In this document: piece after piece, positions 40,067 to 53,700 of the stretch
Layout of the letters: every line of letters begins with the position of its first letter
Position numbering within the stretch: the first letter of the stretch is position 1
From: Rapana venosa
Taxonomy: Eukaryota; Mollusca; Gastropoda; Neogastropoda; Muricidae
DNA length: 64,000 nucleotides
Assembly: GCA_028751875.1 (NCBI GenBank)
Contig: CM054157.1
Location: 52,477,741-52,541,740 of the forward strand
Direction of reading: 5' to 3'
Made by a program: the position numbers and the translations under genes
The notes under the pieces: generated by a model
Seen by the model: the letters and a program-made list of their open reading frames with translations, nothing else
What the model was told of the DNA's origin: nothing
The model's database searches: none

Positions 40067-41740
40067 GTGTGTATATATAGTTATATATATAACTGTAGTG
40101 TGTAGTGGTGAATGTTTTTAAAAGATAAAGTTTTCGTTTCTTGACATATTGATGCTGTACGTGTGTGTGTGTGTGTGTACACACAAAGAATTCAGGACCT
40201 GAAAAGGAACCTGACCGTTACACATATTCCTGAAAGGTAGCACAAGTGTGTCATGCCATGAGAATGTTCTTCGTTTTGTTTTGTCCTGAGCGATGAGGCA
40301 CTGCATCGTTGCCAGGACAGTCGAACAGCTAGAACAAAGAGCTAAGTGTTCATAATATTAGCAACCAGCTCACTCGCCTGAGCCTGTTTGTCGCTTACCA
40401 AAAAAAAAAAATCGGAATTGTACAGAATATCCAGCTCATTTGTTTTGAAACAAAGTCCTTTTTATATATATATATGTATGTATGTATGAACCTCAGTCAA
40501 GGATTTGTTTGAGAGGTATTATGTCGATATGAAATGCTTGAAATTTGGAAGATGTGTCATCTTCAGTTGTGTACGTGTGTGTGTGTGTGTGTTATGCTGA
40601 TGTTATTCTAGGGCTATGCTGGGTTGTTCTGTTGTTGTTTATCATTACTGAGAAGACAGGATTGTGTAGATGTATGTTATGTGTAAATATTTGATGGGAA
40701 TGTGAGGGCTGAGTGATTAAAACGGCGGTGTGGTTGAATCGTTTCAGTGAGCTGATGTATGTTTGTCCTGATCACTGTTGTGAAATTGGTGTCAAATAAT
40801 TTTGGGGTTAATTTTGTACAGATATTTTATGAAGATGAGTGGATTCACTGACTGGTAGTTGAATGGCTTTTGCAGGTAGTTTAGAGTTTGGGTGTGTGTG
40901 TGCATGCGCGTGCATGCATTCATGGATCTGTATGTTTATGTTCTTGTGCGTGTGCCTGTGTGGGAGTGTGTGCATCCCTGCTGGTTTTGCCATACATGTA
41001 TATGTGTGTGCGCGCATGCATGCATGTTTGTGTGCCAGAGTGCGTAAGAAAAGTATAACAGTGAAGGAAGAGAAAGGCATTGGTTAGTTTTCAGCACCTC
41101 TCCTCTCATCACGTCTCTGGCGTTTGTACCACGATAGCAAATAGCCTCCCTTTTTCTGCACCCTTTCCTGGCCCGGTCTTTAACCTCCGCTGTCCTCTCT
41201 CAGAGTCAACACACTATCATTCGCCGATATTATCACAGCGAAATGTTGGTTTAAAAAAAAAAGAAGAAGCATAATACGCCCATGTATATATAGTTCATAA
41301 TCCTGAGTGATGATGACTTGACGGCAATGTTGATTTCACTTCTAAGGCAGCATTGGGGGGCTACCAATAGAAAAATGAGTCTTTGTGAAGTTATTTCCCT
41401 TACCTCTGTTGTCACTCACTCTCTATTTCTGCATTTTGGTCAATATTTGGTCAGTATTTACAGTTTTGCAAAAGCGTGATGAGATGAAAGAAGAGGTAAA
41501 GTGTGAATTTCACAAAATCATCCATTTTTCATACATTTGTGAACATTTTGAAGCATTTAGATTTTGGGGGTACATTATGAGAAAAATCTGTCTTTTTAGG
41601 CCCATGTGACACCATGGGGTGACTGTGTCACCATACATTGTCGCTATACACTGTATAGTGTGTGTAAAACAAAGCAGAGCTTGGTGCAGAACAGAAATAC
41701 CCTCAGGCCTAATTCTCTAGGGGGTGGGGGGCAAATAGCT
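38511..41740 (+). other. AT-rich downstream DNA without a recognised gene
   Basis: Long AT-rich stretch with (TA)n near 40015-40110 and (GT)n near 40160, 40570 and 40890-41030. At 39235 and 39465 a block with ATTCTCATTTTG(C/T)(T)TTCCTG, then AATCTAGGATT, is duplicated. No credible coding frame. Confidence 0.5.
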
Positions 41741-41749
41741 GGTACTGGC

Positions 41750-42135
41750 TGGATGGAATGCAGAGATTCGTCCGACACTATAGCCAAGTGGTTAAGACCA
41801 ACTTCAATCCTATGGGTCGGTCCATGAAGTCATGGGTTCAAATCTCAACGGCATCTAGTGAATTAGGAGTGAGGGTTTTTTTTTAACTATCTCCCAGGTC
41901 AACTTCAAGTGCAGACCTGCCACTGCCTTCATTCCCTTCATGTATAGCTTATGCGGATCAAATATGGCCATTTAACATCCTTTCATTCATGTCAGCATTT
42001 GGTGGGTTTTGGAAACGCAAACACGCGCAGCTTACATCCCTGAAGTCGGAATGTGGCCACCTTCGTGAGGGGCAAAAAATAATCATGCTTAAAATTTCAC
42101 TCTTGGTGAACCTTGGAGCTCTAGCCAAGGAACAA
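41750..42135 (+). mobile_element. tRNA-headed SINE plus tail module
   Basis: ATAGCCAAGTGGTTAAGACC and GGGTTCAAATCTC are A- and B-box-like. At 42040-42125 the CTGAAGTCGGAATGTGGCC, then TTGGTGAACCTTGGAGC, tail module follows. Confidence 0.6.
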
Positions 42136-42545
42136 AAAAATCATAACAACAACAACTACAGAGATTCGATATCTAGCTTGCCAGTATACGTGAGCAAGGA
42201 TGCTGTGGCCAGTTTTGGCAGGATTAAATTAATAAATTCAACTGTGATCTGCAGAGCAAAAGGGTTGTTGTCTTGCTCGAATCGACAAGATTTACTGGGT
42301 TGATCCGTTTTGGGGGGCTGATTTATCTTCATAGTCTGCAAGAGTAAGAAATATCGTTTTCTTTGTAATTTGGTCAGTTTTGAAAGCCAGGGCAGTGAAC
42401 AGTGATCACTGAATTTCTACCAAGAGCTACATCATGCTTAAAGGCCTAGGTTTCATATCTATTTTTACTCCCACTTTGCATCTCTTTAATGTAAAAAGAG
42501 TTACAGGTAGAAAACCATGGAGTAAAAACCACCCTCTTCTCTCCC

Positions 42546-42576
<31 letters not shown>

Positions 42577-42946
42577 AACCCAAACAGAAAACAAAAACAA
42601 AAAAAAACCCCACACAAATTGCACAAGATTTGATAGAAAAGAAGTCTGGATCAGATGTTGAAAAAGCCACTGCCATAGAAAAAAGTTGAAGTTGAGCAAT
42701 TTTTGTTTGTTTTTTTAAGGGGAGAGAAAAGGGGGGGGGGGTTAGGCTACACTTGTGGCCACACTGATTTTCTTCCAGAGATATCTTTCGTGACTGTCAG
42801 TGCTGTACAAAACAAAATGATACAACACTATACAATACAACATAATATAATACAATAACAATGTGACTAAACCTAAGTAAACGGGTACCATCAGAAGGAA
42901 ATAGCCAGGAATGAACAACAAGCCTTATATACCTCCCAAACCCCTC

Positions 42947-42978
<32 letters not shown>

Positions 42979-43424
42979 AAATGTGAGCAAGTTCTCAAAC
43001 AAAGCATTCATCTTTGCTGCTAACCCTCCCAGTGTTACTCTCCCTGTGTATAAAAAAATTATGTTGTGCCCCAAACACTCGCAGCTTATAATTTCTTGCT
43101 AAATAAGGAACAAAATAGTTTTGTTTTTAAAACCCAGTGACAGTGCATCCTAAACAGAAGATGTTGGGTTTGGGGGGTTTTTGGAGTGGTTTTTTTGCAC
43201 AAACGCATTCATAGATTTGACAAGAAAGAGAGACTGCGGTCGTTGCTCTTTTTCTGTGAAAAAGACAGAGCTAGAAAAAACTTGCCAATTTTATCACAAC
43301 CTGTACATCTATTCTTCCTTCCTACTGTGTATGTATTCTTCCCTCCTTCCTCATCTTATTGTTTTACTGTTTCTGTATTTGTAACTTCTTTGACAGATAT
43401 ACATGTTGACTTTGGTTTCTTTTA

Positions 43425-44060
43425 AGTTACAATAAAAATGCTGTATAGCTTATTGCCTGAGCTTCTGTATAAACAGAAAGAAATATCAAAGGAAAATAAG
43501 GCTCTCTCCCTCTCTCTCTCTCTCCAAAAATTGTTTATATGTTTTGCATCTTTATAACTGCAATGTAAAAAAAAATTCAAAATTAAATAAAGAATAAAAA
43601 AGCTGGGTTTTTTAAATCAAAGGAAAATGAAACAATTGTAAATCAGTTTACGGTTGTTTTTTTCTGGGTTTCTTTGAACATCCATTTCTTGAAAACAAAC
43701 CGCAAAGAGAGAAAAAAATGTGAAAAAGATATGGTGTATTTGACCATTTTGTGGTCTGAAGTATGAGAAAGAATGGCATATATATGTATATATATATATA
43801 TATGTGTGTGTGCGAGAGAGATTGGTGTGTGTGCATAGTTGTATATATATATAGATATATATATATATACATGTGTGTGTGTGTGCGAGAGAGAGAGAGA
43901 GAGAGAGAGAATGATGTGTGTGCATAGTTGTGGATGGGTGTCGGTGAATGTGTGAAGGATGATAGAGAGAGAGAGAAACAAAAAAGAGAATATTTTAGCA
44001 GGTTGTTTGGCGGCAGTATCTGGATGAAGATATTTGTTGTATGTCGTTTTGCTTGAAATA
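43425..44060 (+). terminator. Candidate polyadenylation signals (downstream end of SETD1 or intergenic)
   Basis: AATAAA occurs at about 43429 (TTACAATAAAAATGC), 43576-43595 (several) and about 44055 (GAAATAAATTCC). With no reads I cannot tell whether any is used. Between them lie (TA)n, (GT)n and (GA)n runs at 43780-43975. Confidence 0.25.
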
Positions 44061-44714
44061 AATTCCATTGTTTTCAACTAAAGGGTTAGTGGTGGTTTCT
44101 ATGTGTGTGTGTGTGCGTGCGCATGCTTTGGTTAGACTGCAGATATTGCTAGTTAATTGCAGCTTGTGCAATCAGATCAAATCAAACACGTGTGTGTGCG
44201 CGCACGCACACATCACCCACAGACATGCGGATGCAGGCTTGCTCTCTCTCTCTCTCTCATATATACACATAAACACATCCATGCACATGCAAACACGCAT
44301 ACACACTCACACAAAGTGAATGCATATCTCAAGGTACATTTAGTAATGTTTTGTTTTAAAGATCTCCTGACATAAACAAAACTGTTAAAACAAAGCTACA
44401 AGCATCTGCTTTTGTGTAATGGGAAGCACACTGCTTGGAGAACATGATTCAATTCCTACCATATTGTGTTTTAATACACATTCGGTGCATATACTTCGAA
44501 TGATTATGCCAATACTTACATATAACATGAGAAAAAGTCGCTGATTCCTATAGTCATAAGAAAAATGCATTATGTAATGACAAATTGGTTATTGAGTTCA
44601 AATATGCCTATACCTCAATATTTTGGGAAGGATCAGATGATAAAAACACAAAACCTCTGAACCTATTGGCATGCACCTCCCCCTCCCCGACACACACACT
44701 ACACATAATCAAAT

Positions 44715-45010
44715 GACACAGGATGTGTGAGGTTCTGGCTTTGATTCCCAGCTTTGTCCTTTATCCCCACTTTGATGGAATAATCAAACTGAATGTCAAC
44801 TCTATCAGGGAAGACTCCAAACTTGGGCACATGTCAAGAACCCACCACAGCTGAAAATTTGAGAGAGCAGGGAGGTAACTCCCGTGGTTCAGTTCCCAAC
44901 TGTATCTCCCAAGTCGGAATGCAGCGACCTTAATAATGGTGTGGTGTAGCATATACCAAAAATCTTACCATTGGTGAACCTCGGAGCTTTCGCCGCGGAA
45001 CGAGAAAGAA
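44715..45010 (+). mobile_element. SINE S2-type element with tail module
   Basis: TTCTGGCTTTGATTCCCAGC (B-box-like), then GAACCCACCACAGCTGAAAA, AAGTCGGAATGCAGCGACC and CTTACCATTGGTGAACC. The order matches 1935-2265. Confidence 0.6.
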
Positions 45011-45964
45011 CAAAAAACCCGAAAGCTAAAACAAAACTAATGTCAGGTTTGCTATTTCAAATCTGAATAAGGCACGTCTGTGGTGTTGTCTGTGAAGTGG
45101 TGGTTTCCATGTCGCAAAACTGCATTGAAACGTTCCACAGCACGAACCTGGTCAAACTGCAACAATAATTTTTTTTTAATTGCTCAGCACATGGCTTTAG
45201 TTTATATCAACCCACATGAAAACGCAACCCAAGATCACGGTAATAAAAAAGACATCAAATCCAGACCCGTGAAGAGCTCTTAGCCTATCTCCGTTTAACC
45301 TGTCCACTTTCGACAACACACGTTTAGAAAAACTTACGTTTAGTTGTAAACAGTGAAAAACCTTCAACAGGAAGGAAGCTGGGAAGATAACTCTTTTAAG
45401 AATAACAAGAGTGATGTTTGCTTGTTTTAAGTCAAATTTCAGGCAAATAATTTAAACCTAGTTATGGTGCTTTTAATATGATGAAAATTGTGAGATTAAT
45501 TTATTTCAAGTTTCGTTTGAAGGAGCAAAAAGTTCCAGTTCTCATTTTTCACCATAATTGCTACTGGCGCTCGTATCCAAGTTAGCAAACGTTTTTACTA
45601 AACTGAACACGACCTGGTTCTTTAAATGCACGTGCAAGGTTTCAAAAAAATGAGTGAGTATATCAGGAATGAAAGAGGAAATTGTCGAGTATTAAACTCA
45701 CTTCATCGCAACCTTTTTTTTCCCCCAAACAATCTTGCTCCATCTTCCTTGACTGGACTTCTTTATCGTTTAAAAGCAATTCAGGAATTCCTCCGCTTGT
45801 GAGGATACTGACCCAAAACAGAACAGAAAATCCGTTGATATTTTACACTCATTCTGGTAATAGGCAAAGCTGGAGTGTTGTTTGGTGTACTCAAGTCCTG
45901 GACCTTACTTCGTCATTTCTCGGACCACAGATAATTGTTGTTTAGCGCTCAACGAAGACACATC
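45011..45964 (+). promoter_or_regulatory. Unique DNA upstream of gene 2 (candidate promoter/5' UTR)
   Basis: No repeat family recognised in about 950 bp before the start codon, in contrast to both sides. No clear TATA box or start site can be fixed from sequence alone. Confidence 0.3.
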
Positions 45965-45980
45965 ATGGACGATGAGACAG
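45965..45980 (+). CDS. Gene 2 coding exon 1 (16 nt, start codon)
   Basis: ATG GAC GAT GAG ACA G followed by donor GTCAGT. The start context has A at -3 and G at +4. It ends in phase 1, exactly what exon 2 (two leading bases, TG) requires. The exon is short, so the call rests on phase, start context and donor rather than on homology. The 5' UTR/promoter should lie just upstream (about 45700-45964), where I see no repeat. Confidence 0.6.
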
Positions 45981-47674
45981 GTCAGTTTATATTTTGGGAT
46001 GGATTTCCTTTTGTAACCCTCTGTCTTTGGTGACATTTCGCTAGCTACATGTAATACTTACTTGTCTTGATTGCGATATACTACACTTTACAAATTTTGA
46101 TCGTAAGCTTTTCAAGGCATTTGTGAAAACTTCGTGTGAAGTATGAAAGTGTTCTGAGATTTTTGCTCCTTTTTTTTTCGTTCATGGCTAGATCTAGAAC
46201 TCCTGGTTCACCAATGGTGAGATTCTTGCGTCTGCGACCGTTTTGGCCCACTATTAAAATAGCCATGTTCCGACTAAGAGGGTAATGTCTAAGCTCGACA
46301 CCAGTGTCCATACAGATTTTTTTTTAAATATATTTTTTGTCATCTGGTCTCTGGCCTACTCTTCCGAAAGGCACAACGGGTTTAAACAGTGTACAAGCTC
46401 TTCTGCGTACGTTCGTTCGCACACGGGGCCTCGGTTAATAGTCTCATTGTTGCTTTACAAGATTCAGCGCTATATAAATTCCATACATTATTATTATCAT
46501 TATTATTATTATTATTATTATTATCTGAAGGACTCTCGGGGGAGTGGAGTCAGTACTGATAGCTGCAGGGGAGGGGGGGGGGGGGAGAAGGGGAGGGGGG
46601 GTGGTTAATCAATTAAATCTCCTTCACAAAGTGTAAACCGGAATTTAGGCTCACTGGTTTGTTCCAAGACTGGCTCACTGGTTTGTTCCAAGACTGGCTC
46701 ACTGGTTTGTTCCAAGACTGGCTCACTGGTTTGTTCCAAGACTGGCTCACTGGTTTGTTCCAAGACTGGCTCACTGGTTTGTTCCAAGACTGGCTCACTG
46801 GTTTGTTCCAAGACTGGCTCACTGGTTTGTTCCAAGACTGGCTCACTGGTTTGTTCCAAGTTCATGGTTATGTAAAGCCATACTTCTTCTTCTTCTTCAT
46901 CATCTTCTTCTTCGTCGTCGTCGTCGAAAGCTTAGACAGCCACCATTGATGTCTGTCATAAGACCGAAAATGTGTTGCGCTGCTGTTAACTGCCCAAGTC
47001 AGGCCCAACGCATTCGACTCCGGCGTGTGAGAGATTTTTTTAAATACCACTTTTTTTTTTAAGTCACGGCAGATTTCTCTGCGTGAAATTCTGGCTGCTC
47101 TCCCTGGGGAGAGCACGTCACCACAAGAGCAGCGCCACCCTTTTTTTTTTTCTCTGCAACTGTATTTGTTTCCTTGTCAAAGTGGCTTTTTTTCTACAGA
47201 ATTTTGCCAGGGACAGCTCTTTGTTGCTGTGGGCCTCGGTTTTATCGTCTCATCCGAAAGTCTAGCACCCAGACCGCCACTCATGGTCTAATGGATAGGG
47301 GGAAAGTTTCGGGTCCAAACAGGGTTCGAATTGTTCTCTCTTTCTGGGAAAAACGCAGGAAAATGGACCTAAGAAGGCAGAAAATAGACATGGAGGAGGT
47401 GTCAGGAAGAACAGGAACAAGGCAGAAACAAAGAGAGGGATAGAAAAGGGGGAATTCCTAGCACAGAAATTTTCAGAAGGTGGAGATACTTCTTTCACCG
47501 ACAGGCCCCCGGCATCCCTACAGGGGGATTGTAGTGCCGTATTAACCGTATCAGCCGTATCAGATATATATATAAAGAAATGACTCAACGAATAAAAAGA
47601 TAAATAACATCATGGGAAAGAATACTTCAAGAGACTTTCTGGAGTCTATATTGCTACGCAAATGCTTTGAATAG

Positions 47675-47741
<67 letters not shown>

Positions 47742-48246
47742 TGTGTGTGTGTGTGTGTAGTGTGTGTGTATATGCTTGCATGCATGCTTGTGTGTGTGCG
47801 GTGCATGCTTGCATAAAATGTGTTGTTCTTTTGATTTAACGTCTTTTCACTATAAGTGATATTAGACGAGAATACATTGTGTAAGTGTGTGTGTCTGTGT
47901 GTTTATATTTTTAAAAATATTTTATTCTTTTATATCGAGGATGATGGAATAAGCACCTATATGCTTTTTTACCATCAGTCCCCCTGTGTATGCGGTTTTG
48001 TAAATTCTGTCATCTGTTCCCACCGGCACACCATGGCCTACTCTTACGAAAAGCGGAACAGGATTTAACGTGTGCGCAATATGTTCTGCGTGCGTTCGCA
48101 CACGGGACCTCGGTTTATAGTCTCATCCGAAGGACTTTTGGGGAGAGTGGAGTCTGTACTGATGTTAACTCCAGGGGAAAATATCCCCTCGAAAGGGAAT
48201 CGAGCCCGGGTCGTCAGATTGCCAGCGCAATGTTCTAACCACTAGG

Positions 48247-48295
<49 letters not shown>

Positions 48296-48299
48296 GGGG

Positions 48300-48334
<35 letters not shown>

Positions 48335-48398
48335 CGTGTGGTTTGTGTGTGTGTGTGGTATGTGTGTGTGTGTGTATTCGTGCGTGCGTGCGTCGTGC

Positions 48399-48460
<62 letters not shown>

Positions 48461-49686
48461 TGTGTGTGTGCGTGCGTACGTGCGTGCGTGGTGTAGTGTG
48501 TGTGTGTGTGTATGTGTGTGGTGTGTGTGTGCGTGCGCGCACAGCAGTGTCCAGCCCTGTCCCTGCAGTGGCCAGCGGCCAGTCAACACCTCAGCTGCAT
48601 CAGGACTTCATACCGGTCAAAAACCTGCAGGTGATTGCTATAATAATCGACCTAGGCCTAGGTAGATGTTTGGGAATAGGATTTCCCTGACACATCCCTT
48701 GAGCGTTTAAACTAATGGGTTGGTTTGAGGTGGGGTGGGGTGGGGTGTGCTGGGTTGGGACGGGTGGGATGGCGCGGTGGGGTGGGTGGATTGGAGGGGG
48801 GGGGGGGGGGGGAATGTCTGGTTTAGGTGTGCTGGTTTGGGTGGGTTGGGGTGTGTGGGTTGGGTTGGGTTGGGGTGTGTGCTGGGTTGGGTGTGCTGGG
48901 TTAGGGTGTGCTGGGTTGGGGGTGTGCTGGCTGGGTGTGTGCGGCTTGGGGGTGTGCTGGCTTGGGGGGTGTGCTGGCTTGGGGTGTGTGGGCTTGGGTT
49001 GGGGTGTGCTGGTTGGGTTGGGGTGTTGGGTTGGGTTGGGGTGTGTGGTTGGGTTGGTGTGCTGGGTTGGTTTGGTGTGCGGTTGGGTGGGGTGTGCTGG
49101 GTTGGTTGGGTGTGCTGGTTGTTGGGGTGTGCTGGTTGGTTGGGGTGTGCTGAGTTGGGTTGGGGTGTGCTGGTGGTTGGGTGTGCTGGATTGCATGCAT
49201 TTCCGTTATTTTTTTATTGCATTGCATTCTATTGTATTCTATACCCTTTAAGTCACTGCAATTCTTGTTTTGTAATTTTGGGGATCTCTGCCTGTGGAAG
49301 GCGTCGCACAAATCAGCGCCCCATTATGTTTTTTCTTTTTGTGTGTTTTTTTCCTATCGTGGCTTTTTTTATACAGAATTTTGCCAGGGACAACGCGTTT
49401 TTGCCTGGTTCTTTACGTGCGCTAAAAAGGTTCACCCGGTATCGCTCATCGAAAGACTAGCCCAGACCAGTGACGGTCATTGGATTGGGAAAAACGTTTT
49501 GGGCACAAACGGGGATCGAACCACCACATACTTGAAACCTGGACTCTTGGCAGTAGTAGGAGTAGTAGTAATAGTAGCAGAGGTAGTAGTAGTTGTTGTG
49601 GTGGTAGCAGCAATAGTAGAGGGAATAGAGTTAGTTGTAGGTGGTAGTGGAATAGTATAGTGGCGTTGTGTTGGTAGTAGTGGTTG

Positions 49687-49718
<32 letters not shown>

Positions 49719-50680
49719 GTAGTAGTAGTGTAGTGGTAGTAGTAGTAGTAGTGTAGAGTAGTGGTAGTAGTGTTGTTGTGGTAGTTGTTAGTGTAGTAGC
49801 AAAGTAGATGTTGTGTGTGGAAGTACAGTAGTAGAGTAGTTGTTGTGGTAGTAGTAGTAGTAGTTTGTATATATATATTTTTGTACTACAGACTCTACTA
49901 CTTCTACTACTATATATATGTTGGTAGTAGTAAGTGGTAGTTGTAGTGGTAGCAACAGCAACAGCAGCACTAGTAGTATTAGTAGGAATAATAGTAGCAA
50001 TGATAGTAGCAGTTGTAGAAGAAGTAGTAGTAATAGTAGCAACAGCAGCAGCACCACTACCACAACAAATTCAAATTCAAATTCAAAAACTTTATTATCT
50101 CAAAGACAGAGAAATTCCGGCGGGTTACTCGCCATACATAAAAACAATAAACATTTAAACATAATATTTAAAACACACACACTGTCCAACATCAGCACGC
50201 ACCCATCATGAGATAAAAAGCATCCAAAAATCAGCAATATATCAGCCAGCCACAAACCCACCCCAACAAAAATCACTTTACTCATGTGCGCACAAGTAAA
50301 CCCGTACGTCCGCACATACACAGTCACTCGCGCACGCGCACGCACGCTCGCACATTGTAAACATTCGTACCCATGCCCACGCATTTTAATGATATAAGTC
50401 AAATTGTTATAACATGTTGTATAAGACAAATATTAATTAAATTGATACTATGTTCTTTTAAGATATTGAACAGTCTAAAATAATAACACGCGCACGTATT
50501 TAAAGAAAAAAAAAATCATTTGTATAACATGTATGATAAGACAAATATCAGTCAAGTTAATACTCTATTCTATTAGAAACTGAACACAGTTTACTCTAAT
50601 AAAAGGTAGCCTTTAGTCTCTCTCTCTCTCCCTCCCCCCCCCCCTCTCTCTCTCTCTCTCTGTCGTGGGCCAACACCTCC

Positions 50681-50712
<32 letters not shown>

Positions 50713-53700
50713 CATCAGCAGCAGCAGCAGTAGGCTATAAATAGTAGTAAAAAAAAAAAACGAAATCAACACAGCACCCACACTTGTCACCATCACTGTA
50801 CCACCTCCTTTGCATGATGCAGATTTCCGACCTCCCCCAAGGATGGAGGAGCCAGAAGGCTCTTGACGTCATCGGTCACGTGGCCCAGCGCGTGGTGATG
50901 GTCTACATTCCGCGCATGAGCAGTGAGCGCCCCACCAGCATTTTCAGTGGGCATCCACACTTCGGCGGCACAGGATTTGCGTATTACGTGGACCAGAACA
51001 TTGTCAAAGTGAGTCTCAGGGGTTTGGAATTTTTTTCTTTTTTTTTGTTTTTTTTCGTTCCTCGGCTAGAGCTCGGATGTTTACCAATGGGGAGATTTTT
51101 TTGCATACGAGACCGTTTTCCCCTCCTGCCATTTAGATAGCCGCAATCCGACTTCAGGGATGGTATCTAAACACGAGACACCTGCGTGTTTTTTTTAATT
51201 TTGTCATCTGTTTCTACCGGATTAGTGGTTAGAGCACTGGCTTTCCCCCAGCCAAGGTTAAGCAGAATCAAGCGTGGTTACCACTTGGATGGGTGACCTT
51301 TTGCGTGCCTTGGCTTCGGTACAGTTCCCCCAGTTCTCCCAGCTGTAAATGGGTACCTGCCCTCTTTAGGATCAGGGAAGGTAAAGCAGCGAAGGAGAGG
51401 AGATGGGCGCCGCCCTCAATATGCTGGTCTCTTGAGAAGTTGAGGTCTCTGACGCCTCGCTCCCCCTACAACCACATAGGTTATGGGACATCTTTACCTT
51501 TCCTGCCGGCACGAAATGGCCTGCTCTTCCGAAAGGCGGAACGGGTTTTAAAGGTGTGTGTGAGATGTTCCGCGTGCATTCGCAACACGGGGCCGAGCTC
51601 CGTTTATAGTCTAGACTCATCTGAAGGACTCTGCCATTCAGTTTCGATTTTTTTTCTCTGTCGAACGGGCTTAACCACAAGGCAGCAGCACTCATCCTTG
51701 CGTTATCGAACTCCTTTACACAAATACAAACAGAATTTCTGGGTCACTCAGCCACACACGGTATCTTCCTCGCAGGTACGCACCAACCTTCACGTGATCT
51801 ACAACGCGGAGGAAGCTGGCATGGCCACGGTGCAGTTCTCTCTGCACGTGCCTGGCAAGCGCCACGTGCGGGTCATCCGTCTGCCGGCCACCAGCCACCA
51901 CTTCCACAACAACCTGGGGGAGGACTACGCCTCCTTCACCTGCTACCCCAACTCCCGCCTGCGCAAGTACCTCGGCGTCTTCAGCGACGTGCCCGTGCTG
52001 TGGGACGCCAGCTTTTTCCTGGGCAGGGCCGACAGCGGCAGCGAAGACAGCGCCGCAGACGTGGAGGACATGGAGGTGGACAGAGCTCCGCCTGCCCCTT
52101 GCTGCCAGGGTCTGCGGAGGAGGCAGGAGGAGGGAGGAGGCCTCTGTGGCGGCAGACAGGTCACCCTTCAGAACTACCCCGGGGACATCATGCAGTGGGA
52201 GAATCATTCTGGGGAAGCCTTGTTAGACGAGCATCGCCCCCAGCACCCCGGTCAGGCTGGGTTGTCTGATTCCTTAGTGGTGGAATACGACAAGCCGGAG
52301 TCTCTGGAGGCCAGCAGGCTGTCTGAAGGCGATCAGGGGATGGAGTCGAACTCTGACTCAGAGCGTGAAGAAGTCGACTTCGTTTACAACGTTGACCGCT
52401 CCTCTCTGGCATCCCCGAAGCATTGTCGAAGGCCGACTTTGGAAAACGGTGACTACGTGGCCATTCTGTCGCACCCGCAAGGGAAGGAGAAAAGCTTCTC
52501 CATCGGTTTGGCGGGACTGTATGACCAGGAGACCCTGAAGACGCAGAGAAGCAACTTCAGGAACATGCAGAGGCAGTCCAAGGCGCGGGATCACAGCCAT
52601 GCGGGTCATCCCGCCATCCACCTCATCAACGACCGCTTCAGGCTCTGCAAGAACCGCATCTACCACACCCAGTCCACCTTCGGCTGCAGCGGAGCCCCCG
52701 TGCTGCTCTTCAAGCGCTCCCTGCAGCGGATCAAGGTCCCCGTGGTGGACTACAGCCAGCACTCCGGGACGTGCTTCTTCAAGAACGGCGAGAAGCTGGG
52801 GTTCGCCACCTGCTTCACGCCGCCCGTCTTTGCCCCGTCAGTGCCCGTGTACGAAGACCTGCAGCAGTGCTACTCCGTCATCCGAAAGCACGAGCAGATG
52901 CTGCGTCACAAGGGCAAGCTGCACTGCCAGAAGTTTGAGCAGCCGGACTGTGCCGCCGAGTCGACGCACATCGTTAACTCGGACAGCGTCCACGGGGTGT
53001 TGAGCTACTGCTACGGCACGGAGAAAGGGGCAATTATCAAGAAGAAGATTTTCCCCAGAGAATACACGCCTGCGCCAGGAGTACCGCCCATCCCCTCTTT
53101 TCAGCAAAAAGTCAATCTCTCCAGTCACTCGCTACTGCCGGAGCAACTGCAAGCCAAGCTCTCCATGTTGCCAGGTGAGCAGTCATCACAAGGCGGTAAT
53201 GAGAATGATGTACCGCCACAGGAAAGCGAGTTCAGTTCCAACAAAACCAGTCCTTTGAAAAAATGCAGCGCAAACGTGTGTGGTGTGAAGACCTTTAAAG
53301 ACCTTCTCAGCTTCGAAGACATGTCAGTCAGAGCTAACTTAGAGATTTTGGAAATTGAACGTCCCTTCGGCAACAACAATGCTGGACATAGGCACACACT
53401 TGGCAAACATTCACGTGGCTCGAAGCCTCGAAATCAAACAGATCATGTGACTACAGCTTAGAAAGTGGTTTTGCTTACAGGATTCATAGGAAAAAGTCCA
53501 GAAGTATTTCCTGCCCGATAGAATTTGTCAAAGAAAAAGTCACGCAGAAACTCCAAGCACTGAAGAGAAAAGTGGAGGGTAAACCCGACACTCAGGCACC
53601 CAACCCGCCACAGCTTAAACCCAAATTCAAACTGAGCGCTCGCTTCAAACCTGAACATGGCAGAATTCCAGAACACAAGTCGCCAACCCGGGACGCTGAC

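Noticed and set aside
46605..46865. Repeat-protein gene on the minus strand (EQTSEPVL repeats)
   Set aside because: Perfect 24-bp satellite with frames open on both strands and no gene context.
48249..49460. Long plus-strand frames rich in Cys/Val/Gly/Trp
   Set aside because: They arise from (GT)n and the GGGTTGGG minisatellite; no start context, no splice sites except the genuine exon at 48569-48630.
49788..50063. Leu/Val-rich membrane-protein-like frame
   Set aside because: Product of the (GTA)n expansion.
51250..51300. 5S rRNA gene
   Set aside because: Only the internal/3' part resembles 5S; the 5' half is missing and a SINE body follows.
53175..53480. Intron 53175-53480 (CCAG|GTGAGC to GCTTACAG) to explain the first frame change
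   Set aside because: The length, 306, is a multiple of three and leads into a stop within 13 codons, while both sides have coding character; it could still be a minor alternative end.
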